From the NCBI RefSeq assembly GCF_000004075.3, contig NC_026660.2, positions 28,275,498-28,339,497 of the forward strand: a stretch of 64,000 nucleotides of DNA, read 5' to 3'. A model generated the notes under the pieces. It was not told the DNA's origin. It did not search any database and saw only the letters and a list, made by a program, of their open reading frames with translations. Shown here piece after piece: positions 34,125 through 46,311 of the stretch (position 1 is the first letter of the stretch; every line of letters begins with the position of its first letter). The translations under genes were made by a program, and so were the position numbers. This stretch comes from Cucumis sativus (Eukaryota; Streptophyta; Magnoliopsida; Cucurbitales; Cucurbitaceae).

Positions 34125-36239
34125 TTACACAAGGCTAACGCCTGAACAACCATCTTCTCCCATTTCTCGCATCATCTTTCTGATTCTTGCTACATCATTC
34201 CACCTTCTTGATGCTGCATAAAGATTAGACATCAACACAAAAAACCCCCCATTTCTACAGTTAGAGAAAAACAACTTTTTGGCCACAGATTCACCAAGCT
34301 TAACTTCCTGGTGAATGCAACAAGCACTGAGCAATGCTCCCCACACAGCAGAATCTGGATTGGTTTCCATGTTCTGGATAAATACAATTGCCTCTTCAAA
34401 TAATCCTGCTCTACCAAGCATGCCAACCATGGATGCACAGTGCTGTGATTCGGGCACGATACCAAATTTTTTCTTCATGATTTTGAAGTATTTTCTACCT
34501 TCTTCAACAAGTCCTCCATGAGTACAAGCAGCTAAAATTCCTGAGAAAGTGATTTTATTGGGCTTTATCCCCTTCTCCATCATTTCGGTGTAACAGAGGA
34601 GAGCATGATTGTGAAACCCAAATAAACCATAACCAGAGATCAGCGAGTTCCATGAAGCTAAACATGGCTCTTTCATGCTCTTAAATACATTTTCAGCAAA
34701 GTCCATTCTTCCACACTTAACGTACATGTCTACAAGAGCAGTCCCAACAAAACCCTCCAAGTCCAGATTATTTCTTAGAATATAGCAATGAAGTATCTCC
34801 CCAAAATGCAAATTCCCATTTTGGCAACAAGCAGATAGTAAACTAGCTAGTGTAATTGAATCTGGCCCATAACCTGACAATGTCATTTGGGAAAACAAAG
34901 CCATGGCATCAATTGACCTTCCTGCCTGTGCACAGCTAGATATCACTGAGTTCCAGCTGCTCAGTGTCTTTTTGTGCATCTCTTGAAATAAAGAAAACAC
35001 TGCATCAATATTATCGAACTTTGAATACATGCTTATGAAGCCATTAGCAACCAAACAATCAATAATTAGCCCACTCTTTACACCATAACCGTGGAAAGCA
35101 AGTCCAATGCCAATGTGATCAGGATATGTAAAACCTTGGATTATGCCAACCATTGCAACAGCATCTAATTTCATATCTAAATGCTGTACAATGGAATATA
35201 GCCTTACCACAGATCCCATATCACCTTTCTCAGCATAGTGAGAAATAATCGCAGTTAATGCAACCAAGTTTTTCTTGAGTTTTGACATATAAATCAGTTC
35301 CGCTAGTTCTATATATCCACATTTTACGTAGGAGCAAACTAGGGAGGTAACCACGGAAACATTTTCCACAAGACCAATTTTGGTAGCATAACAATGAATA
35401 CATCCTGTATTTGCATTCGCAGACAAGATACTCACCATAGTCACCGAGTTAGCATTGACACTTTCTTCAAGCATTTGCTTGAAAACAAGCATTGCCTCCG
35501 AAAAGAGCCCATTTTGGCCGAATGCCCCAATCATGGTATTCCAAGAAACTACGCTTTTTTCAGTAATCTCTCCAAATAAGAGTTTCACCCCGTCTAAATC
35601 TGCACATTTACCATACATCGATACAAGAGCATTTTTCACTTGGGAATCCAAATCAAGGCCAGCCTTAACACCTAATCCATGGATGGATTTACCTTGGACA
35701 AATAATTGTTGGGTACCACAGGAAGGCATTAAACTTACCAACGTTCTCTGACAAGGGTCGAACTCCCTTCTGCGCATTTCCACAAATAGCTTAAACGCGT
35801 CATGGCTATTTCCACATCGTGTGTACCCAGAAATCAACGCATTCCACGATACAACATCTTTTTCAGGAAAATCATCAAACAGACGTTGAGCAGCTTTAAC
35901 AAAACCCAATTTTGAGTACAAATCGAGAAATGCAGTACTAACATACAAAAATTGGTCAAATCCCCATTTAATGAAGTGGGTTTGGAGCTGATTAGCCTCC
36001 GCTTTTTCATTCTCAGAACAGAACGATGGTGCAAAAGAAGAAGTTGAAGACGATACAACGAAGGCTTTGATGAGTAAGGAGAAGGTAGAATCATTAGGTT
36101 TAACCCGATGTCTTAGGAGCTCACGGAAAAGCAACAAGGGGGGAGTAAAACATTTTCCTTCGACGTAAAATTTGAATGCAGAATGGAAGGTAGTTAGGGA
36201 GAGAGTTGCCGGGTGACCTACCGAAGATGTAAATTGCAT
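34125..36239 (-). CDS. Pentatricopeptide repeat protein, PLS class with E motif
   Basis: One intronless frame of 704 residues, the usual gene form for plant PPR proteins. Many tandem 31-36 residue PPR units run from about residue 100 to 620; DVVSWNALISGYTRCGN, KSVVSWNTMIGAFGQNG and DSQVKNALVSMYGKCADL are clear examples. P, L and S spacing alternates. The C-terminus carries an E-type motif (DSAVWGALLSACCIH, then GFFVLMSNLYAASRRWNDV) and stops without a DYW deaminase domain. Such proteins bind organellar RNA and most act in C-to-U editing or other RNA processing in mitochondria or plastids. The first 30 residues lack acidic residues and could be a targeting peptide. I recall strong similarity to Arabidopsis At2g04860. 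The RNA target is unknown. Confidence 0.92.
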   Translation of the reverse strand: MQFTSSVGHPATLSLTTFHSAFKFYVEGKCFTPPLLLFRELLRHRVKPNDSTFSLLIKAFVVSSSTSSFAPSFCSENEKAEANQLQTHFIKWGFDQFLYVSTAFLDLYSKLGFVKAAQRLFDDFPEKDVVSWNALISGYTRCGNSHDAFKLFVEMRRREFDPCQRTLVSLMPSCGTQQLFVQGKSIHGLGVKAGLDLDSQVKNALVSMYGKCADLDGVKLLFGEITEKSVVSWNTMIGAFGQNGLFSEAMLVFKQMLEESVNANSVTMVSILSANANTGCIHCYATKIGLVENVSVVTSLVCSYVKCGYIELAELIYMSKLKKNLVALTAIISHYAEKGDMGSVVRLYSIVQHLDMKLDAVAMVGIIQGFTYPDHIGIGLAFHGYGVKSGLIIDCLVANGFISMYSKFDNIDAVFSLFQEMHKKTLSSWNSVISSCAQAGRSIDAMALFSQMTLSGYGPDSITLASLLSACCQNGNLHFGEILHCYILRNNLDLEGFVGTALVDMYVKCGRMDFAENVFKSMKEPCLASWNSLISGYGLFGFHNHALLCYTEMMEKGIKPNKITFSGILAACTHGGLVEEGRKYFKIMKKKFGIVPESQHCASMVGMLGRAGLFEEAIVFIQNMETNPDSAVWGALLSACCIHQEVKLGESVAKKLFFSNCRNGGFFVLMSNLYAASRRWNDVARIRKMMREMGEDGCSGVSLV

Positions 36240-38427
36240 ATTACTGGGCGCCCGTTTGGGCGGTTCCGCACCTATGGAAAATTATGGAATGTGCATGTTT
36301 TTCTTTTGCCGTTGATAATTGGTGAATTGATTTAAAAATTAGATACAAATATTGAAGATGGTTTACATTAATGTACAGTTTCATGTGGTAGAAACTACAA
36401 ACTAAGCTTGATGAACATCAATTATTTTGCCTTTGATTTTGCTACTTTGTCCACTGTTTAGAAAACTGAAAACCTAACATGTAAAACCGAACTTTTCTGC
36501 CTTTCTTTCTTTCTTTCTTCATAGAATATTGGTTTGGATCTAGGTTGGTTCAAAAATTGAGGAAATCGACCAAACTATCACCCTACTGATATAGTAAACC
36601 ATTTGAACAAAGTTATGTACAATGTGTATTTTGTAATTCAGATTTCAGTTCAGTTGGAGAGTGATAAATTGGGATATGGACGGAGGGCATGGCTTTAGTA
36701 ATTATAGGCTATGGAACTACTCTCCAATGTTTTTTCAGGTTTTTATTCCATCTCTACTTTTCAATCAACCTTTGTGTGCTTAAACAAACCAATTAATTCA
36801 AACTCAACAAAATCATTCGTACCAGATTTGAAAGTATCCAACATGACAAAAAGAGTCATTATGTCCAAAAAGAAAAAAAGCCCCCCCTCCAGAAAAAAAA
36901 AAAGAAGAGCCATTGAAATGATTGGGAACAAACATTTTACAAATTGATACTCAGGTTAATTCTTCTACATAGTTTAAAGGAAAAGGAATTAAAATTTGAT
37001 TAAAGAGAGAAAAATATATCGATATTTAACTTCATAAACTCAACAAAAGTGTATTAAATTTCATTGTACAGTTTCAAATTCATCAAAAAGTATCTTAAAT
37101 TTGATAATTGTTCGCATGTAACTTGAATAGTGTGGTGAATTTATTTTTTGTTAAATTTTGTTTAAAGAATTACTCAAGTGAAAAAACTTTTTATCAATTT
37201 GATGAATAATATATCTTTGATATGAAATTAATAGGACTTCAAAATTACAAAAATGATATTAGAGTTGTTTTTCTTTTTTTAAATAAAGGTTATTAGAGAA
37301 TTTTGGTGTTTAATGGTTCAGTTAACGTGCGTTTGACAAACAATTCAGATTTTGTTTTTAAAAATTATTTTTAAATTATGTAATTCAAACCGTGCAATTT
37401 TTTAGAACATTTTTTTAAATGTTTTTATTGTATCCAAAATATGAATTTTTATATTTTAAAAAGAAAATTAAATTAAATTAGATACAAAGTTATAAGCTCA
37501 ATTCATTTTTAAAAATATAATATGTATTTTGTGATGTATTATAAATTATATAATAATACAAAATAACAATTATATAAAAATTTAGGTTAAATGACAAATT
37601 TGGTCCCTTTAATTTTAAGTGGACAAAATTTAGTCTATTAAATTTGATCATAAAAAGTACTAACTTTCTCAAAAAAAAAAAAAAAACAATAATAATAATA
37701 AATTTTGCCATTAAGCTCAATTTAAAGTTTTCTTGAACAGATATTTACAAAGTTTTATTTTTTAAAAAAATCTGGTTAAAACAAGTAGATGAATTAGAAA
37801 AAAACTAAAACTAAAAATAAAAATGACAACATTGATAATGGTACGAAATTGGAAGTCTGAAAATATAATACATAATATAAAAAAGTAATCGTGTAGCAAT
37901 AGGAAAGCGACCCCAATCTGAATCTGTTCTGTAAAAAGACGTTGGGCTGGGCTTATGGCTGGAGCCCATGAAGATAATAAGCGGTGAAAAGTAATATGTC
38001 CTTAGCTATACCCCTCTCTCGTGTCTCTCTCGTCTCTTCATGAATCATCTGCCTCTCTCTGTCTGCTTTTTCTTTTTTCCCCATTGCCAAGTAATTTCGT
38101 AGCCTTTCCTTTTCCTTAAACCTATGAATTACATTTGAAAACTTTAAGCCTCTTTTTATTCTTATGCCTATCCTCTCTACCTCTCTACCTCACTTCACCA
38201 CCTTTACCCTCCCTTTCCAGCAAAAGATACCCACTTCATTTTTTTTTGTAATGCAAAAGCTTTCTCAAGCCCAATGAACCAATATTATAATTAATTAATT
38301 AAAATCACTCCATTTTGAATAAAAAAAAGTTATGTTATTTTTTAGTCGAATTGGAAGGGAAATATGTAAAGGGTGGTTTTGAAAATTCAAAAAACAGGGT
38401 TCCCATTTGATTTTACTGTATTGAATT

Positions 38428-38449
38428 GAAGCATCTTCCAAGATGCTTC
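38428..38449. repeat. Perfect 22-base palindrome / hairpin
   Basis: GAAGCATCTT and its exact reverse complement AAGATGCTTC are separated by CC. Short ACTGT/ACAGT pairs further out could extend the stem with a bulge. The loop is too small for a typical microRNA precursor. It may be a relic foldback end or a protein-binding palindrome. Confidence 0.6.
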
Positions 38450-40174
38450 GAACAGTGTAGCCTTTGAGGGAATCGAAAGGTGGGGGGGAGGATCTAAGTT
38501 TAGCTAAAGGAATATATTCCATTGTCAATTTCCTTTTTTTTTCTTTTTTTTTCTTTTTTTTTTTTTAAAAAGAAGAAGAAGAAGTGTAGATTCAAAATTA
38601 GTTTATTAATAAGGGAGGTGATGCCAAGTGTCTCCATCTGATTTTACATCCCCTTTGTCATCTTTAAGCTACTTCCTATTTTATCAATTAATAATCAGAT
38701 GAGACGAGGACCACTCTACGTTGCTTAAATACTATTTCTTTTCCTCTACCTTCTCTCTATCTCTCTCTATATTCCATTTCTTTTCTCTTTACCTTTGGAC
38801 TAGTTGAGTTTTAGTTTTTACAATTTTAAATTTACATAATCTATGTGTTTTCAATCCTGTCCTCCAAATTTATATATCTTTTTTATACGAATAAGTTAAA
38901 TATTAATTATAACTTTTTTAAAAAATACAGAATTAGCTTATGTATTTTGAAATTTACTTATTTTTAGTTATAATTTAGTTAATGATTTTCAAAATGTTTG
39001 CTTTAAATTAGTCTTTACATTTTATATAATTTGCGTATTTTGTTGGTACATTTAACATTTTAATCTTTAAAATTTTAAAAGATGAACTTAAAAGTTGTGT
39101 CTACTCCAAACTAAAAGTAGAGTAATATTTAAAAATTGGGCTAAAGAAGGAAATAAGGAGTCTTTGGGGAGTATATTTTATTGTTTCCCTCTTAGATTAA
39201 GATTTCAAAATGAAGCGTAGGCACGTGGGAGAGGCTGAACAGCTCGCACCTCTAAGCATGGAGCTGTGTGATTCTTAATAACTTTGTATAATTTATATGT
39301 GAATTTGAATTCCAATTGCTAAAAACAATGTTCACTCAGTAATAAATTGGCACAAACACGAAGAAAGGAGAAAGCTTTCGATTTTATTGGTGGATTAATA
39401 TATCTCCATTACACACACTTCCATTTCCTATTATAAACCATATAGGTTACCAATAAGGTAACAATTTAGACTGCCCTTTCTTTTTCTTATAACTTACTTT
39501 CAAACTCATCTTCCATCTCTTTTCAAAGACATTTTCTTTAGATGGATTGAAAATTATAGTAATATGTCGACACGAGAACCTAGATCATGTCACGTTATAG
39601 CTCTCATGCACTTTGCATCGATCCATTTTATTATCTAACTTAAATTGTCACTAGTAAATCAACCACACACTCTGCTACCTAAATTAGTATAGAGAGGAAG
39701 TTTACTTTTTCCCTTACAGGATGCCAGATGAGACTATTTGGTACGTTCTTACTCTAACGTGTATGCCCACTATGTCATGAGGATTGTAATCCTGGGACCG
39801 AACTTGGATGGTCGTCTTGAAATTCAAAGATTTGATTTTTTTTTTTTAGATTGTCGTGTTCTCCTAATCGAACGTTGTAGATTTTGTGGTTTGTCGAGGA
39901 CAATGTTAAAAAGAGTATAAAAGAAGAAGAGAAAGGAGTAAGAAAGAAGTAGTTGGTTAGGGAAAGTATGGAAAGGTTTAGTTAAGAAGTAGATTAGAAA
40001 ATGGGGGAGGTGAAGTCAAAGGGCACTAAATAAAAATTTTCTTTTTGTGTGGAATGTGATTTTAGAGTGGGACTGAATTGTGACTTGAATCGGTAACGTT
40101 GTCCACGACCAAGAAGAAACAAACGTAAGTGGGTATCAAAAGTTGATTTGTTGTCTTTTTTTTAGTTCTCTTCT

Positions 40175-40177
<3 letters not shown>

Positions 40178-40226
<49 letters not shown>
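40178..40226. repeat. AT dinucleotide microsatellite
   Basis: About 24 uninterrupted AT units lie in the spacer upstream of the D6PK-like gene. Length polymorphism between individuals is likely. Confidence 0.9.
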
Positions 40227-40229
<3 letters not shown>

Positions 40230-41500
40230 TTTAATGCATGCTTTCCCACTTTACATTATTAATAAATATTTCTACCTAAAATTGTTGTGAAAATTAATCA
40301 AAATCGGTCCAATAATGTTGACAGGGACATGCTTAATTATATTACCTTAAATAAAGATGGAGACATGTTTTTTAAATTAATTAATGGTGTTAGACTAATT
40401 ATCTATATATATATATATATAGTTTTAAATTTTTTAAATTGTTGGTCTTGGTTAATTATGATTGTACAATTCCAATTATTCACTTTGCTTCTGTAAGCAG
40501 ACACCAGTAGGGAAAAAAGTGGCAGGAATTTTGGAGTATTGCTCTAATTTTCTGAGTCAAATCAGAGTCTTACAACACATCGTGGCTTGATTTTGGAGGC
40601 AAATAACTATTCTTTGTTGACAAACATGGTGAATATATTCGAAAAAATCAACAAAAAGTAAGTTTGCCAAATCCATATTTTATGAACATATATACTTTCT
40701 CTCCTATCTGAAGTTATTCCTTTTATATTTATACCAGTTGAAAATTACCCTTTTCTCTTCTATGTTTGTTAGAAAAATCTAATTCAGACCTTATCTCTTT
40801 GTTTGTTTTTTTCCTCTTATATTGCAAGTTTTTAATGTTGCAAAAATGATTACATCAACCAAATCCTTCAAATTTAGATAACTCATATTTATTGTTTTAG
40901 TTTTTGAAATGTATATCTCATCTACTTAATAAAATAGTTTATATTCTACCTCTTAATTTTGATCAACCTAAAATTAAGATTTTTTAGTTTCTTCTTATCT
41001 TCTTTGTGATTGCAATTCTTATTTTCTTTTTATGCTCGTTCAATAGTTCTTTCACATACTATGGTTATTCTTTCTTCACCTTCTCACACTTTGACCATGT
41101 TCCCCTACTACTCTATCACTCATATTTTTTTTACTTATGTTGTCTTGGCTCTTTTACTCGTACTCTTTATTCTAAACTAACATTGCTTGAGTATAAAAGA
41201 CAGTATAAATAATTAACAGGGTATTAATGTTTTGTAACAATGAAAGAAAATCTTTGTTTGGCGTTAGGTAGAGTATGTGAAAAGCACATGACATTAACCA
41301 TGAGAAATTAGGTTAATCGGTACAAATGAAAACCCAAATTTGATGTGGGAGTAGGAAATGAAAGAGAAAATACTCTCGTAATGAAAATGAAAATGAAGGG
41401 ATTGTTGTGTAAAGGCGTGATAGACAGTGCGGGACCTCAGAAGAATTGTTTTGGTGTCTTCAAATTATTTTGGTTGTAGTTCAAATAACCAATAAAAATT

Positions 41501-42341
41501 TAGAGTAGAAAGAGCTTAACTTTATGCCTTTGACCGCTCACCCTCTCTCTACCTCTCTTCTTCTAATCCACCAGAAACCAGAAGCTAAATCCATTTTTAT
41601 TACTTTCTTCTTCTCCCTTGCCTCTTCTCTCTCTCTCCCATTTCTCTCAGGGGTTGAGCTACTCGGAGAAGTCTTTCGACAGCACTCCTTTTATTCTGCC
41701 AAGAAAAGCAAAGCTGCTCAGCTCCAGTTCTTGAAATTTTCTTCTTCTTCTTCTTCTTTTTTGGGTATACTTTTCGGCTTCTCTCCCTTTGCTTTTTGGT
41801 TTTCTTGCCTTTGTTCTTCAAGGGTCTGCATCTTCTTATCTTCTTCTTGTGTTTCTCGCATCTGGGTCGCGACCTGGCTTTGGATCTGTGATGGGGTTTC
41901 AACGAAAACTTTTGTTAAGTGAGAAAGATCTGGCCTTTTGGCTCTTACAAGTTCACATTAGCTGTGGATCATGTTTATGGAGTTCGTTTAGTAATTTTGA
42001 TTCAGTTTTGACTAGTTGAAATTGTACCCAGAAACTGCATTTGCAGTGGCTATGTTGCTCTACTGATACTTCGCTTTGTTGCTCATTTTTTCTGTTAATT
42101 TTTGCCTCAAAATTTCATTGCTTTCGCTGATTTTTACCTCCGTAACGCATCTGCATCTTGTCCGTTTGTATGGGTCACTTAATTCTTTTTCATACTTTTT
42201 TCATAGATCATTTGTTGCTTTCGGTCGACACAAAGGAGAAACTAGGATGGGCTGCTAATGTGAGGCAGAATGGTCCGGAGAACAGTTGCTGAGCTATGGA
42301 CCCTTTCAGTCTGATTCATTTTAAGATTCTTTAGTAGCCTT
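41501..42341 (+). other. D6PK-like 5' leader with CT-rich start
   Basis: CT-rich tracts (CTCTCTCTACCTCTCTTCTT near 41,547, a CTT repeat near 41,741-41,758) are typical of plant leaders. A leader intron ending shortly before 42,342 is likely, as in other AGC VIIIa kinase genes, but its borders were not fixed. A 132-codon frame at 41,524-41,922 lies here. Its composition simply reflects the CT-rich DNA, so I do not call it a gene. Confidence 0.5.
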
Positions 42342-45300
42342 ATGGCGTCAATTGCTGGTTCCAAAGCTTCGTCAAATCAGCCACAGCAACCAGCTAATGG
42401 TGAAATGGCTAATGGAAAGGATACCGGGTCCTTGCCTCCCCAGATTTCAAAGTTAAGCAAACCTGTATCAGTTATTTCTGACCAGTCTAAATCAGTGAAG
42501 AGTATCTCAAAGAAGGATGTGGAATTATCTTCCGACAAAAAGTCGCCAGTATCGAATCAAAATGGATCTGCTAAGTTGTTGACTGAAAAATTTAATTTCA
42601 GCATATCGTCTCCTGGTCTGAAACAAACACCAACTGAAGTAGATTCCCCTCTCAATGAAGCTAAATGCTCACCTGGAAGCTCACTAGACCAAGAGAAGAA
42701 AACATCAGAATATGGAAGTGTAAAGAGCAGTTCTTTTTCCGGTAAAGTAAGTGATGGGACTAGTTGTCTTGCCAAGACGAGTGGAAGTACAAAGGTTAGC
42801 GACCATGGTAACTTTGTTGAGAGTGGAAAGAGCAGTATATGTAGAGGGAGCACAAGCAGTGATATAAGCGACGAGAGCTCTTGCAGTAGTTTTAGTAGTA
42901 GTATCAGTAAACCTCACAAAGCAAATGATTTGAGATGGGAAGCCATTCAAGTTGTCCGTGCAAAAGATGGGGCTATGGGATTAGGTCATTTTAGACTTCT
43001 GAAGAAGTTGGGTTGTGGGGATATTGGGAGTGTCTATCTCTCTGAGTTAAGGGGAACCAAATGCCATTTCGCAATGAAGGTTATGGATAAAAATACTTTA
43101 GCGAGTCGTAAGAAGTTGCTTCGTGCTCAGACAGAAAGAGAAATACTTCAATCTCTCGATCACCCCTTCCTTCCAACGTTATACACTCACTTTGAGACAG
43201 AAAAATTCTCGTGCTTGGTGATGGAGTTCTGCCCTGGAGGAGACTTGCATACCCTAAGGCAGAGGCAACCAGGGAAGCATTTTGCCGAGCAGGCAGTAAA
43301 GTACGTTAAGAGTAATTATATATCATTTCATACATACTTACCATTCTTGCAGCCTATGCATGCTAATGAAATGTTTGTGTTCACCGTCCTGGATCTGACT
43401 TAATATATCTTGCACTCTGATTTTCTGTTCTACACATCTTGACTTTTTGTTTGTGAAAACGAATCTGTTCTGTATTTTTCTGCCAGTATCACAGACGTTT
43501 AAATTGTTTGTCACCTCTTCTTCCCTAATAAAAGCTATGAGGAATTGTTTTTGCCCATTCCATTTGCAGCTGTTGAGTTTTTTGTCAAACATATCTTAAC
43601 TTCTCCTCACTGGATGACTACCTCAACAGCCATTAGGCGTCTGATGAACAATGGGGTGCATATGCAGTGGTGCAAGTTACTGATATCTTGCTGAGAGTTC
43701 CTAGAATATATATACCTTCTTAATCGAATAAAAGTTAATTATAGGTTATTCTGTCTAGAATAAAAGGTTTAGCTGGGTGTATTAGGAGGATTCTCGATGG
43801 TTTCTACTAAAAATTTCACTTAAAATAGTTAGGACATTCATCAAGAACACAAATGGCAAACCACTTGCTTATTGTCATGCTGTCATAAGAACAAGATAGT
43901 ATTTTGAATCACAGGTTTAGAATGGTTCTCTGTGTGATAAACAAACAGTATTACCACCATCAGATTCATTTTTTGGGTAATGACTATAGGAATGGCATGT
44001 TTAGGTAGATATGGGTATTGTGTTTGATTGTTCTTTAAAAATTTTTACTTGCTGCACATTTGTGTAAGTCCTTTTTGTATAAGTAATATATCCCAATATG
44101 AACAATAATACAATGAAGACAAAAGGCTGTGAAAATTAGCATCCTCTCAAAACCAGTAGCCTGGAATTACGTGAACATATCAGGACCTTTATATAGATGG
44201 TCTCATGAGGTTTATGTTATGTTTCCTAGGTTTCTTCTTTGGTTGAGAGATCTCGACTAATATTATCTTTCTTTCTTCCCTTGTTTTTTGTACTTCAATT
44301 TTCAGAAGTCTAAGCAGGATTACAGCCATAGATACTACTCAAGTTGGCTCGTCTTATCTATGATGGTAGTGTTTCTACCTGGTCCTGGCTTAAATTTAAG
44401 TTTCTTTAGGGTATGAGTAACTCTATGATAGACACCTACTTAGAATGTTATAATCTTTAAAATTTTCTAATGGCTAGATGTTGTAGGGCAAGTTAGATTA
44501 TCTCATGGAATTAGTCAAGAAGATGTGTCTATCAGAAAAAATTGTTCTTCAACATATGCTGCACCCAATCTCTTTCCACGCCTTAAAAATAATAGAAAGT
44601 GGGATTTATTTTGCATTCCAATTATCAGGTTTGTCTGGTTGATATATAAGAAGATAAGGCTATGTTACTGCTGTTAAGGCTATTGCTCTTAATTTTGTGT
44701 TCGGTTCATTTGCATCTTTCAACCAGACTTTTGGTACTTAATGAATCAGGGAAGGTTGTCTTTGTATCGTTTCCTGATAGAAGTGTTGTTTAAGAATTGA
44801 ACAGCAGTCACTTGAGAATGTTCCGACTTTTTTGTCAGACGTGAACTCCAAGGCAAAAGCAGAATGGCTCAAGGACTATATCCCCCTTATTGTACTCGTC
44901 AAGTTGAATTAACATGCGTTATCTTCTTATATAGTAATATTTGCATATAAGTTGATAGTGGTACTGAATTTTCCTTCTTTGCTAATGCAGATTCTATGTA
45001 GCAGAGGTTCTTCTTGCACTGGAATACCTGCACATGCTTGGGATTGTGTACCGTGATCTTAAGCCAGAAAATGTCCTTGTGAGAGAAGACGGACACATAA
45101 TGCTTTCAGACTTTGACCTATCTCTCCGTTGTGCTGTTAACCCAACTCTGGTAAAAAATCTCTCTGCAGAGTCTGAGGCTTTGAGAAAGAACACAGGTTA
45201 CTGTGTGCAGCCTGCTTGCATTGAGCCCTCCTGCATCCAACCATCTTGTGTAGTTCCTACAACCTGCTTCTCACCTCGTCTCTTTTCTAGTAAGTCAAAG

Positions 45301-45870
45301 AAGGAACGAAAACCCAAAATTGATTTGGGAAATCAGGTCAGCCCATTGCCAGAGCTCATTGCAGAACCAACCGATGCCCGATCCATGTCTTTTGTAGGAA
45401 CTCATGAGTACTTGGCACCTGAGATAATCAAGGGTGAAGGCCATGGAAGTGCTGTAGATTGGTGGACTTTTGGAATTTTTCTCTATGAGCTACTATTTGG
45501 TAAAACTCCTTTTAAGGGGTCTGGAAATCGAGCTACATTATTCAACATTGTCGGTCAGCCTCTTCGGTTTCCAGATGCACCAGTTGTGAGTTTTGCTGCG
45601 AAGGATCTGATAAGGGGATTGCTAGTGAAGGAGCCACAACAAAGATTGGCTTATAAACGTGGAGCAACTGAGATCAAGCAGCATCCTTTCTTCGAAGGTG
45701 TAAATTGGGCATTAATACGTTGTGCTACTCCTCCTGAAATTCCTAGGCCGGTCGAGATTGAGAGAATACCACATGCAGTAGCGTCAACCAGTGAAAAGGC
45801 CGTTGCAATTGCAGCAATTGCTCCAGATAAAAAAGCTTCCGATAATTATCTCGAGTTTGATTTCTTTTAG
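42342..45870 (+). CDS. D6PKL2: AGC VIIIa serine/threonine kinase, D6PK-like
   Basis: Two coding exons, 42342-43300 and 44991-45870, sum to 1839 nt (612 residues). The first 200 residues are a Ser/Lys-rich disordered region. The kinase domain starts near residue 217 with the glycine loop [11 protein letters not shown] and Lys246 (AMKV). Catalytic YRDLKPEN has Asp342, and the metal motif is DFD (360-362) instead of DFG, the hallmark of plant AGC VIII kinases. A long insertion with Cys-rich repeats separates DFD from [12 protein letters not shown]. The end FDFF resembles the hydrophobic PDK1-docking motif. The single 1.7 kb intron before the catalytic loop is a conserved position in the family. 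D6PK kinases phosphorylate PIN auxin exporters at the plasma membrane. The D6PKL2 name rests on the long N-terminus and gene neighbourhood, and is less sure than the family. Confidence 0.92.
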
Positions 45871-46311
45871 AGAGAAATCCGTACACTTTATAGAGGTGTT
45901 TATCAATGAAAGCCTGCCTAAAACATTTCTGTTTATGGCAGGGGGACTAGTGAGGAAGAAGCATATTGATAGATGTTGAAAACACTGTAAGTTTGTTGAT
46001 GTCTGTTGACAGTTTCATATTGATGTTGCACAAGTATTGAATGAATTCTTTGCTTTCCTCTAAAGGCTCAACTCTTTATAATGTACATCTTTAGCTATTT
46101 CAGCATCAGAATCCAGACGACCTTCCCAGTCTCCATAGGAATATCAATCTTTTCCATTCATTTAATTTAATTGAAGTACAGTTAAATAGAAATCAAGAAT
46201 ACGAACTTTGATCCTTTATAGGTAAGAAGACACTGACAAAACGTCAGTATAAAAAAAATGCTACACAATACTAGAGACGAGAGCTCTTAATGTACTCGAT
46301 TTACTCGTTGC
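45871..46311. other. Spacer between convergent kinase and USP-like genes
   Basis: Both genes end into this 441-base gap, which should hold their two 3' UTRs. Nothing else is seen. Confidence 0.6.

Larger units (their letters stand above)
36240..41500. other. 5.3 kb gene-free spacer between PPR and D6PK-like genes
   Basis: No supported gene. It holds T-rich and GAAGAA tracts (38,528-38,586), a long AT microsatellite (40,178-40,226), a perfect 22-base palindrome (38,428-38,449) and diffuse MITE-like A+T-rich DNA around 38,800-39,120. Since the PPR gene points left and the kinase points right, both promoters lie in this stretch. Confidence 0.6.

Noticed and set aside
35455-35751. 98-codon plus-strand frame inside the PPR gene
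   Set aside because: Antisense shadow of the repeat-containing minus-strand PPR frame.
38450-38475. Minus-strand CCCTCAAAGGCT resembling miR477
   Set aside because: No complementary arm follows within precursor distance; the nearby hairpin has a two-base loop and does not include this segment.
39200-39290. ACAGCTC...GAGCTGT stem with a 15-base loop
   Set aside because: Only seven pairs and no extension, well within chance.
41524-41922. 132-codon frame before the D6PK-like gene
   Set aside because: It is Ser/Phe/Leu-rich because of the CT-rich leader, lies in the presumed 5' UTR, and resembles no known protein.
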